NCBI RefSeq assembly: GCF_000960995.1 | Contig: NZ_CP009435.1 | Location: 310,001 to 374,000, forward strand | DNA length: 64,000 nucleotides | Reading direction: 5' to 3' | From: Burkholderia glumae LMG 2196 = ATCC 33617 | Lineage (GTDB): Bacteria; Pseudomonadota; Gammaproteobacteria; Burkholderiales; Burkholderiaceae | In this document: piece after piece, positions 39,763 through 50,669 of the stretch | Layout: every line of letters begins with the position of its first letter | Numbering within the stretch: the first letter of the stretch is position 1 | Notes under the pieces: model-generated | The model's database searches: none | What the model was told of the DNA's origin: nothing | The model's input: only the letters and a program-made list of their open reading frames with translations | Program-made: the position numbers and the translations under genes

Positions 39763-40209
39763 ATGAAACTCGACCTCAAGATCCTCGACGCGCGCATGCG
39801 CGACTACCTGCCGAACTACGCGACGCCGGGCAGCGCGGGCCTCGACCTGCGCGCCTGCCTCGACGCCGCCGTCACGCTGCAGCCGGGCGAAACGACGCTG
39901 GTGCCGACCGGGCTCGCGATCCACCTCGCCGATGCCCGCTATGCGGCGCTGATCCTGCCGCGCTCGGGCCTCGGCCACAAGCACGGCATCGTGCTCGGCA
40001 ACCTCGTCGGCCTGATTGACTCCGATTACCAGGGCCAGCTGATGATCTCGACCTGGAATCGCGGGCAGACCGCGTTCACGCTCGAGCCGTTCGAGCGGCT
40101 CGCCCAGCTCGTGATCGTGCCGGTCGTGCAGGCGAGCTTCAACGTCGTCGAAGCGTTCGCACAGAGCGAGCGCGGTGAAGGCGGCTTCGGCAGCACCGGC
40201 CGTGGCTGA
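39763..40209 (+). CDS. dut: dUTP diphosphatase
   Basis: A 148-residue trimeric dUTPase that removes dUTP and makes dUMP for thymidylate synthesis. All motifs are present: SAGLDLRACL (I), PRSGLGHKHGI (II), GNLVGLIDSDYQGQL (III), ERLAQLVIVPV (IV) and GEGGFGSTG (V). The start MKLDLKILDARM at 39763 matches relatives; an upstream in-frame ATG at 39724 adds 13 unlikely residues. It follows coaBC after 83 bases. Confidence 0.97.
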   Translation: MKLDLKILDARMRDYLPNYATPGSAGLDLRACLDAAVTLQPGETTLVPTGLAIHLADARYAALILPRSGLGHKHGIVLGNLVGLIDSDYQGQLMISTWNRGQTAFTLEPFERLAQLVIVPVVQASFNVVEAFAQSERGEGGFGSTGRG

Positions 40210-40407
40210 CGGCCCAAGGGCGACCAGAGCGCCCGCCGCAGGGACGTCGCGGGGGGCTCGCGGGGGCCGCCGCGATTAGTACGTTTATTCCATTCGAATC
40301 ACCGGCCGGCGGCGTTTGCCGGCCATGCCGGCGGCCGCCGCCACGCATTCAGGAGCGCAAACTCGCACCGAATGCGCAACAATCGGGCACCCCTGACGAA
40401 AAAGAAA

Positions 40408-40435
40408 AACGGCGCGGAGTGAACTCCGCGCCGTT
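40408..40435 (-). terminator. Terminator after clpA
   Basis: Perfect 13-bp stem AACGGCGCGGAGT with its complement around GA, with T-rich sequence following on the minus strand. It may also end rightward transcription after dut. Confidence 0.85.
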
Positions 40436-40485
40436 GGGCTCACACGCACCGCGCGCGAGCGGACCGGATCGCCGGATCCGATCGA

Positions 40486-42779
<2,294 letters not shown>

Positions 42780-42783
<4 letters not shown>

Positions 42784-43094
42784 GCTTCCTCCATCACGCA
42801 CTGCAGCGGATGCCCTGCCTGCCGCGCATGGGTAACGACTTGCTCAACTTTGGTCGACGCGATGTCCCGCGTATAGACCCCACATACCCCCCGCCCCTCG
42901 CGATGTACCCTCAGCATAATCTGCGTCGCGGTTTCGCGGTCTTTCTTGAAATACTCCTGCACCACCATCACGACGAATTCCATCGGGGTGAAATCGTCGT
43001 TGAGCAGCACCACCTTGTACATCGAAGGCGGCTTCAGCTTCTGCTCGCTGCGTTCCAGGACGGTGTTGTCCTGCTTGTCCGGGATGATCGCCAT
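42780..43094 (-). CDS. clpS: ATP-dependent Clp protease adaptor ClpS
   Basis: A 104-residue N-end-rule adaptor that loads substrates onto ClpA. A flexible N-terminus precedes the conserved core PPSMYKVVLLNDDFTPMEFV, VVQEYFKKDRETATQIMLRV, HREGRGVCGVYTRDIA and the closing CVMEEA. The hydrophobic-pocket residues in NDDFTPMEFV and METQI-like positions are intact. Co-translated with clpA through a 4-base overlap. Divergent from the cold-shock gene, an arrangement common in proteobacteria. Confidence 0.97.
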
Positions 43095-43623
43095 ACACCC
43101 ATTCTAAACAACTCGGACAGGCCCGCAATCCTGTCATTAACCAGCCTTGCGGCCGGCACCGTTCTGACTGCATGCTCGCAGATCTGCGTGGTAGGCGCGA
43201 CGCGGCATCCGGCTCGCGGCACCGGCCCCCGTCGCGCATGCGACCACGGAACCGCTACCGTGACGCGACGCTCGGATCAGTATCCCATATTCCCGGCGAG
43301 CTCGAAGGCCCGTCACCCGCGTCGGGTATATGAGCCGATTATGGGGCTTTTCAAGCATTGCTGCTCGGCACGCGACCGGCGCTGAAAAGCGGGATAAACC
43401 CTGAAAATGGATTCTTTACAACGGCCCTCAAACCGCCCACAAATTCCCCTTGACACCCAAATAAAGAGCGCCAACAATCAAGCTGGCACTTTTTTCTTTT
43501 TGTCTGTGTTGACGACGGAGAATGGGCCGAGGTGAGCTTGTGAGGGGGGAACGGCTGCATTTGCCGGTCGTTTAGCTTTTCGAGCGTGCTCGTGGTAACG
43601 ACTGAGTGACAGGGGAAGTAGGT
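43095..43623. other. Divergent control region between clpS and the cold-shock gene
   Basis: No gene seen in 529 bases. The rightward half carries a good promoter, TTGACA (43450-43455) and AACAAT (43473-43478) with 17-base spacing, giving a leader of about 140 bases before the cold-shock ATG. Long structured leaders control cold induction in the csp family. The leftward half should hold the clpS promoter, not identified. Confidence 0.6.
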
Positions 43624-43827
43624 ATGGCAACTGGTATCGTCAAGTGGTTCAATGACGCGAAGGGCTTCGGTTTCATTACGCCCGATGAAGGCGGCGAAGA
43701 TCTGTTTGCACATTTCTCGGCCATCAACATGCAGGGTTTCAAGACCCTGAAAGAAGGCCAGAAAGTGAGCTTCGAGGTGGTTCAAGGCCCGAAGGGCAAG
43801 CAGGCTTCGAACATCCAGGCAGCCTGA
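43624..43827 (+). CDS. cspA: Cold-shock protein, CspA family
   Basis: A 67-residue single cold-shock domain. MATGIVKWFNDAKGFGFITP holds RNP1 (KGFGFI), and EDLFAHFSAI holds RNP2 (LFAHF). The protein binds single-stranded RNA/DNA and melts mRNA structure. The ATG at 43624 follows GGGGAAG; an in-frame upstream ATG at 43606 is less likely. It has a long leader and a strong terminator just after the stop, so it is monocistronic. Confidence 0.97.
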   Translation: MATGIVKWFNDAKGFGFITPDEGGEDLFAHFSAINMQGFKTLKEGQKVSFEVVQGPKGKQASNIQAA

Positions 43828-43845
43828 GCGCATTGGATTCTCGAT

Positions 43846-43873
43846 AAAAACCCGGCTCCGAGCCGGGTTTTTT
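43846..43873 (+). terminator. Terminator after the cold-shock gene
   Basis: Stem AAAACCCGGCT/AGCCGGGTTTT with a 3-base loop continuing into a run of eight T. Confidence 0.95.
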
Positions 43874-43938
43874 TTCGCCGGCCCCATCGGCGTCGGCCTC
43901 TTCGCCGTTCGGCGGCGGCCATGCTCGGCCGCCGCGCC

Positions 43939-45534
43939 TCAGACGACCTTCAAGGTGCCCATCATGCCGAGATCCTCGTGTTCGAGGATATGGCAGTGGA
44001 ACATCCGCTCGCCGGCCTGGTGCTGGACCGTGGCGATCCGCACCGTCTCGCCCTTCCTGACGTTGACGGTGTCGCGCCAGGCGCGGAACGGCTCCGGCGT
44101 GCGCTGCCCGCGCAGTTCGCGCTCGAGCACCTGGAACTGCGTGCCGTGCAGATGGAACGGGTGGTCCATGTCGGTGGTGTTGGTGATGGTCCACAGTTCG
44201 ACCTCGCCGCGCCGGCTCGTGAGCGTCGCGCGATGCGGCGACCAGGTCTGCCCGTTCACGAGGAAGCGCATGCCGGCCGGGCGGGTGCCCGGCGCCGAGG
44301 CCATCATCGCGTCCATGTCCATCGCCTCGCCGAACGTAACCGACTTGCGCGCCACCGGCGTGCCGAGCGCCGGCACCGCGCGCAGCGCGGCGGGCACCTC
44401 GCGCGCCGGCGCCGGCGCGAAGCTGAGGTCCGCGAGCGGAAGCGGCGGATCGGGCGGCAGCGAGGCATCCTCGTCGGCCGACATGGCCATGGCCATCTTG
44501 CTGCGGTCGTAGGTGGCCGCGCGCAGCACCGCGCGCGAGGCATGCTCGCCGGCGCGCACCAGCAATTCGGCGCGCTCGCCCGGCGCGAGCAGCAGCGCGG
44601 TCACGCGGCGCGGCCGCTCGAACAGGCCACCGTCGGTGCCGACCTGTTCGAAGGCGCGGCCGTCGTCGAAGCACAGGTTCAGGAAGCGCGCGCTGCAGCC
44701 GTTCCAGACACGCCAGCGCTCGTCGCCTGCCACCTCCAGGCGCGGGCGGCGCGCGCCGTTGACCAGCACGAACTGGCCTTCGCGGCCGTTCATCCAGTCC
44801 ATCATGTCGTTCGGGGCGATCGCGCCATCGGCCGCCAGCTTCAGGTCCGACACGAACAGCTGGCGCTCGGGCCAGCCGGCGAGCGGATCGTCGGCCGCGC
44901 GCACCACGAGCGGCCCGGCCAGGCCGCGAAACACCTGCTCGGCCGTCATCATGTGCGGATGAGGGTGATACCAGTAGGTGCCGGCGCTGCCTTTCGGCAA
45001 CGTGAAGCGATAGGTGCGCGAAGCGCCGGGCGCGATCAGCGCGAGCGGGTTGCCGTCCTGGTCGGGCGGCACCGGCAGGCCATGCCAGTGGACCGTGGTC
45101 GGCTGCGGCAGGTGGTTGACGACACGGATCTCGACGGCGTCGCCCTCGTGCAGCTCGATCAGCGGCCCCACCACGGCACCCGTCGCCGCGTCGCCGTAGA
45201 GCCACATGCCGGTGGGTGCCGCGCCGGGCAATAGCTGCCGCGCGACCGGCTGCGCCACGAGCGTCGCGCGGAATTGCCCCGGCGTCGTGCTCTCGTTGGC
45301 GAGCACGCGCAGCGGCGCGAGCGGCGCGCCGGCCGGCAGCGCGTCGGCAGCCGCGAGCGTGCCGCCACCGGCGGGCCCCGCCGCGTCCGGCGCCGCATGC
45401 ATGCCCGCCATGCCGCTCATCTGCTCCATGGCATGCGGCGCCTCCGCCGCCGGCACCTTCGCGAGCGCGCCGCGCGCGAAGGCGAGCGAAGCCGCCGCGC
45501 CGAGCGCGCGGCGGAGAAATTGCCTGCGTATCAT
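43939..45534 (-). CDS. Tat-exported multicopper oxidase (CueO-like)
   Basis: A 531-residue periplasmic copper oxidase. The N-terminus MIRRQFLRRALGAAASLAFA is a twin-arginine signal (RRQFL). The copper ligands are all present: TTVHWHGLPVP and GTYWYHPHPHM for the type 3 and type 2 sites, DHPFHLHGTQFQVLE, and RMFHCHILEHEDLGMMGTLK for the type 1 and trinuclear sites. Two Met-rich stretches (HAMEQMSGMAGMHA near residue 40, FGEAMDMDAMMAS near 420) suggest Cu(I) binding as in CueO. It stands alone, leftward, between the cold-shock gene and the chemosensory operon. Copper detoxification is likely. Confidence 0.93.
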   Translation of the reverse strand: MIRRQFLRRALGAAASLAFARGALAKVPAAEAPHAMEQMSGMAGMHAAPDAAGPAGGGTLAAADALPAGAPLAPLRVLANESTTPGQFRATLVAQPVARQLLPGAAPTGMWLYGDAATGAVVGPLIELHEGDAVEIRVVNHLPQPTTVHWHGLPVPPDQDGNPLALIAPGASRTYRFTLPKGSAGTYWYHPHPHMMTAEQVFRGLAGPLVVRAADDPLAGWPERQLFVSDLKLAADGAIAPNDMMDWMNGREGQFVLVNGARRPRLEVAGDERWRVWNGCSARFLNLCFDDGRAFEQVGTDGGLFERPRRVTALLLAPGERAELLVRAGEHASRAVLRAATYDRSKMAMAMSADEDASLPPDPPLPLADLSFAPAPAREVPAALRAVPALGTPVARKSVTFGEAMDMDAMMASAPGTRPAGMRFLVNGQTWSPHRATLTSRRGEVELWTITNTTDMDHPFHLHGTQFQVLERELRGQRTPEPFRAWRDTVNVRKGETVRIATVQHQAGERMFHCHILEHEDLGMMGTLKVV

Positions 45535-45613
45535 CGATCGACTCCCCTGTCAGCGAAGCGATGACGATACACCGGCGCGTGCACCGCTGCAGCGGCGCAC
45601 GCGCCGTTTCGCG

Positions 45614-45979
45614 TCAGACGGCGAGCTTGCGGAACGTTTCGAGCACCGCTTCGCCGCGGAACGGCTTGACGATCCAGCCGCGCACGCCGGCCGCCTTGCC
45701 GCGCTCCTTCATCGCGGGGCTGCTTTCGGTGGTCAGCATCACGACGTTGACCGAGGCGTTGCCGAGTTCGCTGCGGATCTTCTCGACCATCGTCAGGCCG
45801 TCCATGTTCGGCATGTTCACGTCGCTGACCACCAGGCGGATGGCCGGACTCGTCTTCAGCTTCGCCAGACCGTCCTTGCCGTCCACCGCCGTTTCCACCT
45901 CGAGCCCGTTCTTGCGCAGGAAGCCCGCCACTTCGTCGCGCACCGTGCTCGAATCGTCCACCACCAGAATCTTTGCCAT
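45614..45979 (-). CDS. CheY-like single-domain response regulator
   Basis: A 121-residue receiver domain with no output domain. The acidic pocket ILVVDDSSTVRDEV, the phosphorylation site in VVSDVNMPNMDGLTM (Asp near 56), VVMLTTESSP with the switch Thr, and WIVKPFRGEAV with the Lys are all present. It is the last gene of the operon headed by the CheA-like kinase and the likely phosphate acceptor of that kinase. It lies 23 bases downstream of the CheX-like gene with an AAGGGACGAC ribosome site. Confidence 0.95.
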   Translation of the reverse strand: MAKILVVDDSSTVRDEVAGFLRKNGLEVETAVDGKDGLAKLKTSPAIRLVVSDVNMPNMDGLTMVEKIRSELGNASVNVVMLTTESSPAMKERGKAAGVRGWIVKPFRGEAVLETFRKLAV

Positions 45980-46002
45980 GTTCGTCGTCCCTTGTCGGTT
46001 GC

Positions 46003-46965
46003 TTAAAACCAGTCCAGCTCGCCGGCGTCGACCATGTCGCCGACCGCCTGCGCGTGATCGTCGAACGACTCCGGCGACCATTGCAGGCTGAACACGAAAC
46101 GCTGATGCAGCGTCACGGTGCGGCCCGACTTGTCGTCGGTCACCCGGTACTTGAAACACAGTTGCGGGTTCTCGGAGCCGAACGAAATGTACTTGTGCTT
46201 GTGGTTCACGAGCAGCGGCACCTGCACCGAACTCGCGGCCGGTATCTGGCTGCTGCCCAGGAAGCGATCCTTGAAGGCGCCCCACACCAGGTTCGTCAGC
46301 TCGCCGAGCACCCCGTTCAGGTCGCGGAAATCCGGTGCCCGCTCGTCCGGATGCATCGCCGCGACGAAGTCGAGCATCGGCTGCTCGTCGGTCTGCATCA
46401 TCATGTAGCCGCGGCACCACGCGCTTTCCAGCGCGATCAGGCTGAACACCTCGCCGTAGATGATCTGGTCGCGCACGATGCAGGGCGTCTCGCAGCCGAT
46501 CGTCATGCCGCGGAAGATCGTGGCGAGGCGCGCCTCGGTGATCTCCTCGATGCCGCGCACCAGTGCGTTCGGGTAGGCGAGGCTGAACAAGTATTCGTCG
46601 ACGGCGCGGCGCAGCGGCGCGAGGTCGGGCAGCGCGTAGCTGGCGCAGGCCACGCGCCTGAGCGCCTCGGGCAGGCCGTCGGCGGCGCTGCCGTCGGGAC
46701 GCCGCACGATGATCGGCAGTTCGGGGCGCAGCGCGTCGATCTGCGCGGCCACCGCGGCAGCCTCGTCGGTCGAGCCGCCGTAGTCGAACGCGAGCAGCAC
46801 CGCGCCGAGATCGATGTTCGAGCGCAGCACCTTCAGCAGCCGGTTGCGGCGCGCCTTGAGGCCGACCAGGTTGTGCTCGTCGCAGAACTGGCGGATCGCG
46901 TCGAGGTGGGTCGCGCTGTCGTCGAGCACCAGCACCTTGCTGACGGGCGTGTCGTGAGTCGTCAT
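46003..46965 (-). CDS. Receiver-like N-terminus fused to a CheC/CheX-like domain
   Basis: A 320-residue two-domain protein. Residues 1-130 resemble a response-regulator receiver: VSKVLVLDDSATHLDAIRQF with the DD pair, then VLLAFDYGGSTDEAAAVAA, where the phospho-acceptor Asp is shifted or degenerate. Residues about 150-320 resemble CheX/CheC phosphatases: DLNGVLGELTNLVWGAFKDR contains the E-x-x-N signature of that phosphatase class. The ATG at 46965 has an excellent AGGAGAAGG ribosome site and is preferred over frame starts at 47001/47004. It probably dephosphorylates the neighbouring CheY; this is inference from motif and context. Confidence 0.75.
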   Translation of the reverse strand: MTTHDTPVSKVLVLDDSATHLDAIRQFCDEHNLVGLKARRNRLLKVLRSNIDLGAVLLAFDYGGSTDEAAAVAAQIDALRPELPIIVRRPDGSAADGLPEALRRVACASYALPDLAPLRRAVDEYLFSLAYPNALVRGIEEITEARLATIFRGMTIGCETPCIVRDQIIYGEVFSLIALESAWCRGYMMMQTDEQPMLDFVAAMHPDERAPDFRDLNGVLGELTNLVWGAFKDRFLGSSQIPAASSVQVPLLVNHKHKYISFGSENPQLCFKYRVTDDKSGRTVTLHQRFVFSLQWSPESFDDHAQAVGDMVDAGELDWF

Positions 46966-47000
46966 GCCTTCTCCTGCCGAGGGGTGATTCGGTTCTTCCA

Positions 47001-47537
47001 TCAAAACAATTCGAGCTCGCCCGCGCCCGCATCGACATCGAGCGTCTGCGCCACGAAATCGACGGGCGCGTTCGCGCAGACGCAGAGCGTCGCGCCGAGC
47101 CGCACCGTGCCGCCCACCATCAGGTCATAGGCGCTCACGTGGTCGGGCCTCAGCTCGACGAGATGCGCGGCGCTCGCGCCGTTCAGGCCATACGGCGTCG
47201 ACATCCCGAGATCGGGGAAATGCTCGACGAGCGCCTGGTTGATCGCGCCGCAGCAGAGGTTCGCGACTTCCAGGAACGCCTCGCGCAGCGGCCGCTGTCC
47301 GGCCGTGCCGCCGGTGCCGATGTAATAGGCGCGCGTGGCGGGGTCGTCGCGGTAGTGCAGCAGCAGCAGCAGGCGAAAGCGCAGCGACGAGATGGTCAGC
47401 ACGATCGCCTCGATGCCGCGCGACACATCCGGCGCCTCGCGCGGCGTGATCTCGCAGACGCCGTCGGTCGCGAGCCGCGCCTGCGCCGCGCCGAAGAAGA
47501 TCCGCTCGAAGCTCTCGCGCGCGTTCGCGCCGATCAC
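47001..47537 (-). CDS. CheX/CheC-like chemotaxis accessory protein
   Basis: A 178-residue protein with a GTG start at 47537 overlapping the upstream stop by 4 bases. The sequence REAFLEVANLCCGAINQALV carries an E-x-x-N-like helix (EVANLCCGAIN) as in CheC/CheX phosphatases, and AYDLMVGGTVRLGATLCVCA resembles the strand that follows in that fold. Assignment to the CheC/CheX superfamily is tentative. Its place between an MA-domain protein and the REC-CheX gene fits a phosphatase or scaffold role. Confidence 0.6.
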   Translation of the reverse strand: MIGANARESFERIFFGAAQARLATDGVCEITPREAPDVSRGIEAIVLTISSLRFRLLLLLHYRDDPATRAYYIGTGGTAGQRPLREAFLEVANLCCGAINQALVEHFPDLGMSTPYGLNGASAAHLVELRPDHVSAYDLMVGGTVRLGATLCVCANAPVDFVAQTLDVDAGAGELELF

Positions 47538-48274
47538 GATTCGCTCCGTTCGAGCCGGTCGCGCAACTGGGTGGCCAGCAGGTCGACGTTGCCGAGCGAG
47601 GCGGTGATCATCTTGCCGCCCGCCTGGATGTCCTGGAACGTGGCGGCGGTCACCAGGTCGTTGCGGTCCAGGCTGTTCTGGTAGCTCTTGGAAAGCTCCT
47701 GCGAGCGCGAGGCGAGCGAGCGCACCTCGCTGGCCACGATCGAGAAGCCGCGCCCCGCCGTGCCGGCGCGCGCGGCCTCGATCGAGGCGTTCAGCGAGAC
47801 GATCAGCACGTGCGCGACGATCGACGAAAGCTCGCGATTCTTCGCATGCATGTCCTGGTTCTGCGTCATCAGCGAGATCATCTGCTCGTGCCAGCGCTCG
47901 AACGTGCCGGCCAGGCCGCGCAGCCGCGCCGCCTCGGTGGCGATCCGCCCGGCCAGTGCATGCGCGGCGTCGCGCTCGCCCTCGGCCTTCGCGAGCGAGG
48001 CACGCGCCGCGGCGATCTGCGCGCTCGCCTGCTCGAGCGAGGCGTCGAGCGCGTGCTCGCGCGCGGCCGCCTGCCGGGCCTGGTCGGCGCTGCGCGCCGC
48101 CCAGTCGGCCTGCGCCGCCGCGGCATGCGCCTCGGCCGCCGCCTGCCCGGCCTCGAGCCGGCCCACCTCGGCCAGCGCGCGCGTCGCGCGCAGATACATG
48201 ACGCAGCCGAATACGACGGCCGCGATCGCGACCACCCCCAGCCCTGCTGCCCAGAGTCCACCCGTCATCGACAT
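47534..48274 (-). CDS. Membrane-anchored short methyl-accepting (MA) domain protein
   Basis: A 246-residue protein. MSMTGGLWAAGLGVVAIAAV starts a single N-terminal membrane helix (residues 5-27), followed by a long Ala-rich coiled coil (residues 30-140, AAAEAHAAAAQADWAARSAD) and then a short MA signalling tip: VAHVLIVSLNASIEAARAGT and GRGFSIVASEVRSLASRSQE. It has no ligand-binding domain, no HAMP and a much shorter hairpin than ordinary chemoreceptors. It overlaps the downstream gene by 4 bases and starts 4 bases after the kinase stop. It probably clusters or docks the kinase of this operon. Confidence 0.82.
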   Translation of the reverse strand: MSMTGGLWAAGLGVVAIAAVVFGCVMYLRATRALAEVGRLEAGQAAAEAHAAAAQADWAARSADQARQAAAREHALDASLEQASAQIAAARASLAKAEGERDAAHALAGRIATEAARLRGLAGTFERWHEQMISLMTQNQDMHAKNRELSSIVAHVLIVSLNASIEAARAGTAGRGFSIVASEVRSLASRSQELSKSYQNSLDRNDLVTAATFQDIQAGGKMITASLGNVDLLATQLRDRLERSES

Positions 48275-48278
48275 CGCG

Positions 48279-50669
48279 TTACGCCCGATCGATCGCCTGG
48301 TCGTCGCGTGCCGCTGCCTCGGCGCTCGCGACCTCGATGCCGACGCTGTCGACGGCGTAGTGGTCCGGCAGGCTGACGATGGTCTGGAAGCGCCGGAACG
48401 CGGCCCCCTGACGATCGTCCGTGAAGCGCAGCGCGATGCTGCCGCCGACGCGCACCACGAAGCTGCGCACCGCATCCATGCCGACGCCGCGGCCCGACAC
48501 GTCGGTGACGGCGCTCGCGGTCGAGAAACCTGGGCGGAAGATCAACGCGGCCACGGCCTCGTCGTCGTTGGCCACCGCCGCGTCGTCGAGCCAGCCGCGC
48601 TCGCCGGCGATCGTCCGGATCCGCTCCAGCGCGAGGCCGCGGCCGTCGTCGCTGACGGTGATCTGCAGCATGCCGGCATCGACGCCGACCTCGATGTCGA
48701 TCGTGCCCGCGTCCGGCTTGCCTGCGGCGCGGCGCGCCTCGGGCGCCTCGATGCCATGGTCGAGCGCGTTGCGCAGCAGGTGCATGAAGACGTCCTTGAC
48801 CACCGTCGCCACTTCGCTGCGCACGCGATAGCCGTTGTCGTCGATGCGCACCACCGGTGCGGCCTTGCCGAGATCGGCGGCAAGCGCCGGCAGCGATTCG
48901 GTCACGCCGGCGATCATGCCGCCGAGCGTTTCGGTGCCGAGCAGGCGCAGCGTGTCGCGCACCGAATCGCGCATCGACAGCCAGTTGTGCGGGTCGGCCG
49001 GATCGGCCGCGTCGAGCAGGCGCAGGCTTTCGCGAATCCGCGCGCGCTCGACCACCAGGTAGCGGTCCGGCTCCGCGCCCGTGGCCGGGCCGCGACGCCC
49101 GAGGCTCACGTTGTTGATGGTCGCGTAGTGGTCGAGCGCCTCGCGCACGCGCGCCAGATCGCTCATCAGCTCGTGCTGGTCCCACTCGCGCGCCGCGTCC
49201 GCGCTGCGCAGCTCGTCGTAGACCTGCTCGGCCTCGTGCACGATGTTGGTCAGATGCTGGAGGCTGTAGGTCCGCGCGTTGCCCTTGATGGTGTGCATGT
49301 TGCGGAACAGCGCGGCGAGCGCGGAGCTGTCGGCGCGCTCGTGCTGGCGGATGATGCGCTCGTTCTCATGCAGGAAGCCGGTGGCGCTCTCCACGAAATC
49401 GTGGAACTTGTCCTGGCTGACCGCGAGAATCTCGCCGATCATCTCCAGGCGGCGGCGCTGCTCGTTGGCCTGCGCCGACAGCGCGCGCAGTTCGGTCACG
49501 TCGCGCACGCACAGCATCAGGCGCACGATGGTGCCGGTCTCGTCGGTGATCGCCGACCACGACAGATCGAGACGCTTCTCGGCGCCGTTCGGCATGCGCT
49601 TGCCGATCTCGTTGACGAGCAGGTGCTGGTTGAATTCGAAGTTGATGCCGTCCTCGCCGAGGCACGCGTCGATCGCCGCCTCGATCTGCGCGCGTCCGTC
49701 CGAGCCGACGTCCGAGTCGGCGAACACGAGCTCCATGGCCGACCGGCCGGCGATGTCGTCGGTCTCGAAGATGCGCTCGAGGAACGCCGAGTATTCGCGA
49801 TGCACGGTGCCGCCCGGCACGATCGTCAGGATGCCCTGCTGCATGTTCTGCAGCATCGCCTGGATGTCGGCGGTGCGCTGCTTGAGCTGGGCGGCGTTGC
49901 GCTGGATGGTCTCGATCATGCCGTTGAACGCAACGATCGAGCGGCCGATTTCGTCCATGCGGCCCACCGGCACGCGGCGCGTGAAGTCCTGGCTCGACGC
50001 GATCTCGCTCATCATGTGCTGCATCCGGCCGAGCGGACGCACGATCTGGCGGTAGAGCATCAGGCCGACGCCGATCAGCACCACGCTCACGATGCCCGCG
50101 ACGATCGCGATCGTCATCGTGGTGGTGGCCAGCATGCCGTTCAGCGTGGCGATCGCCTCGTCCTTCTGGCGGTTCTTCTCGATGCGCAGCGTTTCGATGA
50201 TGCCTTCGAGCTCGTCGCGGTACTGCGCGACGTTGGCGAACAGGTAGGCCTGCGCCAGTTCGTTCTTGCCCTCCGACTTCATCTTCGCGGTGTCGTGGAT
50301 CGCATCGAAGTAGTTGCTCAGGCTGTCGCGCGCCTGCGAGATCAGCCCGGTCTGCGCCTGGCCCTTCGCCGAGCGGCTCTGCGCGTCGAGCGCCGCACGC
50401 AGCGACGCCTCCTTGGTATTCAGTTCCGTGAGCGCCTGCGACGCCATGGTCGCGTCGGGGGCGTAGACGAACGTCATCATCGCGATCTGCACGTCCTTCA
50501 GGTCGGCAACCAGATCGGAGGAAGCGAGTGCGCTCGGTACGACGCCCTGCGTCACCTGACGAACGCTTGCCGCGCTGCGCTGCGCCTGATAGACGGCATA
50601 GCCGCCGATCGCCGCGAGCGCGACGAACATCAGCGCCACAAGCAACGTAATGCGATGTCGGATGGTCAT
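48279..50669 (-). CDS. Membrane CheA-like histidine kinase with receptor, HAMP, PAS and HPt domains
   Basis: A 796-residue hybrid. TM1 (residues 8-29), a periplasmic four-helix bundle sensor (30-185), TM2 (about 186-208) and a HAMP domain (IVRPLGRMQHMMSEI) resemble a chemoreceptor. A PAS domain follows (about 285-400, LMLCVRDVTELR), then a CheA-type HPt domain (FRNMHTIKGNARTYSLQHLT, His near 458). Next is a CheA-type ATPase with N-box FMHLLRNALDHGIEAPEA, G1 ITVSDDGRGLALERI and G2 VSGRGVGMDAVR. It ends soon after, without the CheW-like P5 domain. The start MTIRHRITLL at 50669 follows GGGGA. It appears to sense directly and drive the CheY-like regulator downstream. Confidence 0.9.
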   Translation of the reverse strand: MTIRHRITLLVALMFVALAAIGGYAVYQAQRSAASVRQVTQGVVPSALASSDLVADLKDVQIAMMTFVYAPDATMASQALTELNTKEASLRAALDAQSRSAKGQAQTGLISQARDSLSNYFDAIHDTAKMKSEGKNELAQAYLFANVAQYRDELEGIIETLRIEKNRQKDEAIATLNGMLATTTMTIAIVAGIVSVVLIGVGLMLYRQIVRPLGRMQHMMSEIASSQDFTRRVPVGRMDEIGRSIVAFNGMIETIQRNAAQLKQRTADIQAMLQNMQQGILTIVPGGTVHREYSAFLERIFETDDIAGRSAMELVFADSDVGSDGRAQIEAAIDACLGEDGINFEFNQHLLVNEIGKRMPNGAEKRLDLSWSAITDETGTIVRLMLCVRDVTELRALSAQANEQRRRLEMIGEILAVSQDKFHDFVESATGFLHENERIIRQHERADSSALAALFRNMHTIKGNARTYSLQHLTNIVHEAEQVYDELRSADAAREWDQHELMSDLARVREALDHYATINNVSLGRRGPATGAEPDRYLVVERARIRESLRLLDAADPADPHNWLSMRDSVRDTLRLLGTETLGGMIAGVTESLPALAADLGKAAPVVRIDDNGYRVRSEVATVVKDVFMHLLRNALDHGIEAPEARRAAGKPDAGTIDIEVGVDAGMLQITVSDDGRGLALERIRTIAGERGWLDDAAVANDDEAVAALIFRPGFSTASAVTDVSGRGVGMDAVRSFVVRVGGSIALRFTDDRQGAAFRRFQTIVSLPDHYAVDSVGIEVASAEAAARDDQAIDRA

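Noticed and set aside
43351..43887. 178-codon minus-strand frame across the cold-shock gene
   Set aside because: Antisense to cspA and its leader; no ribosome site or domain.
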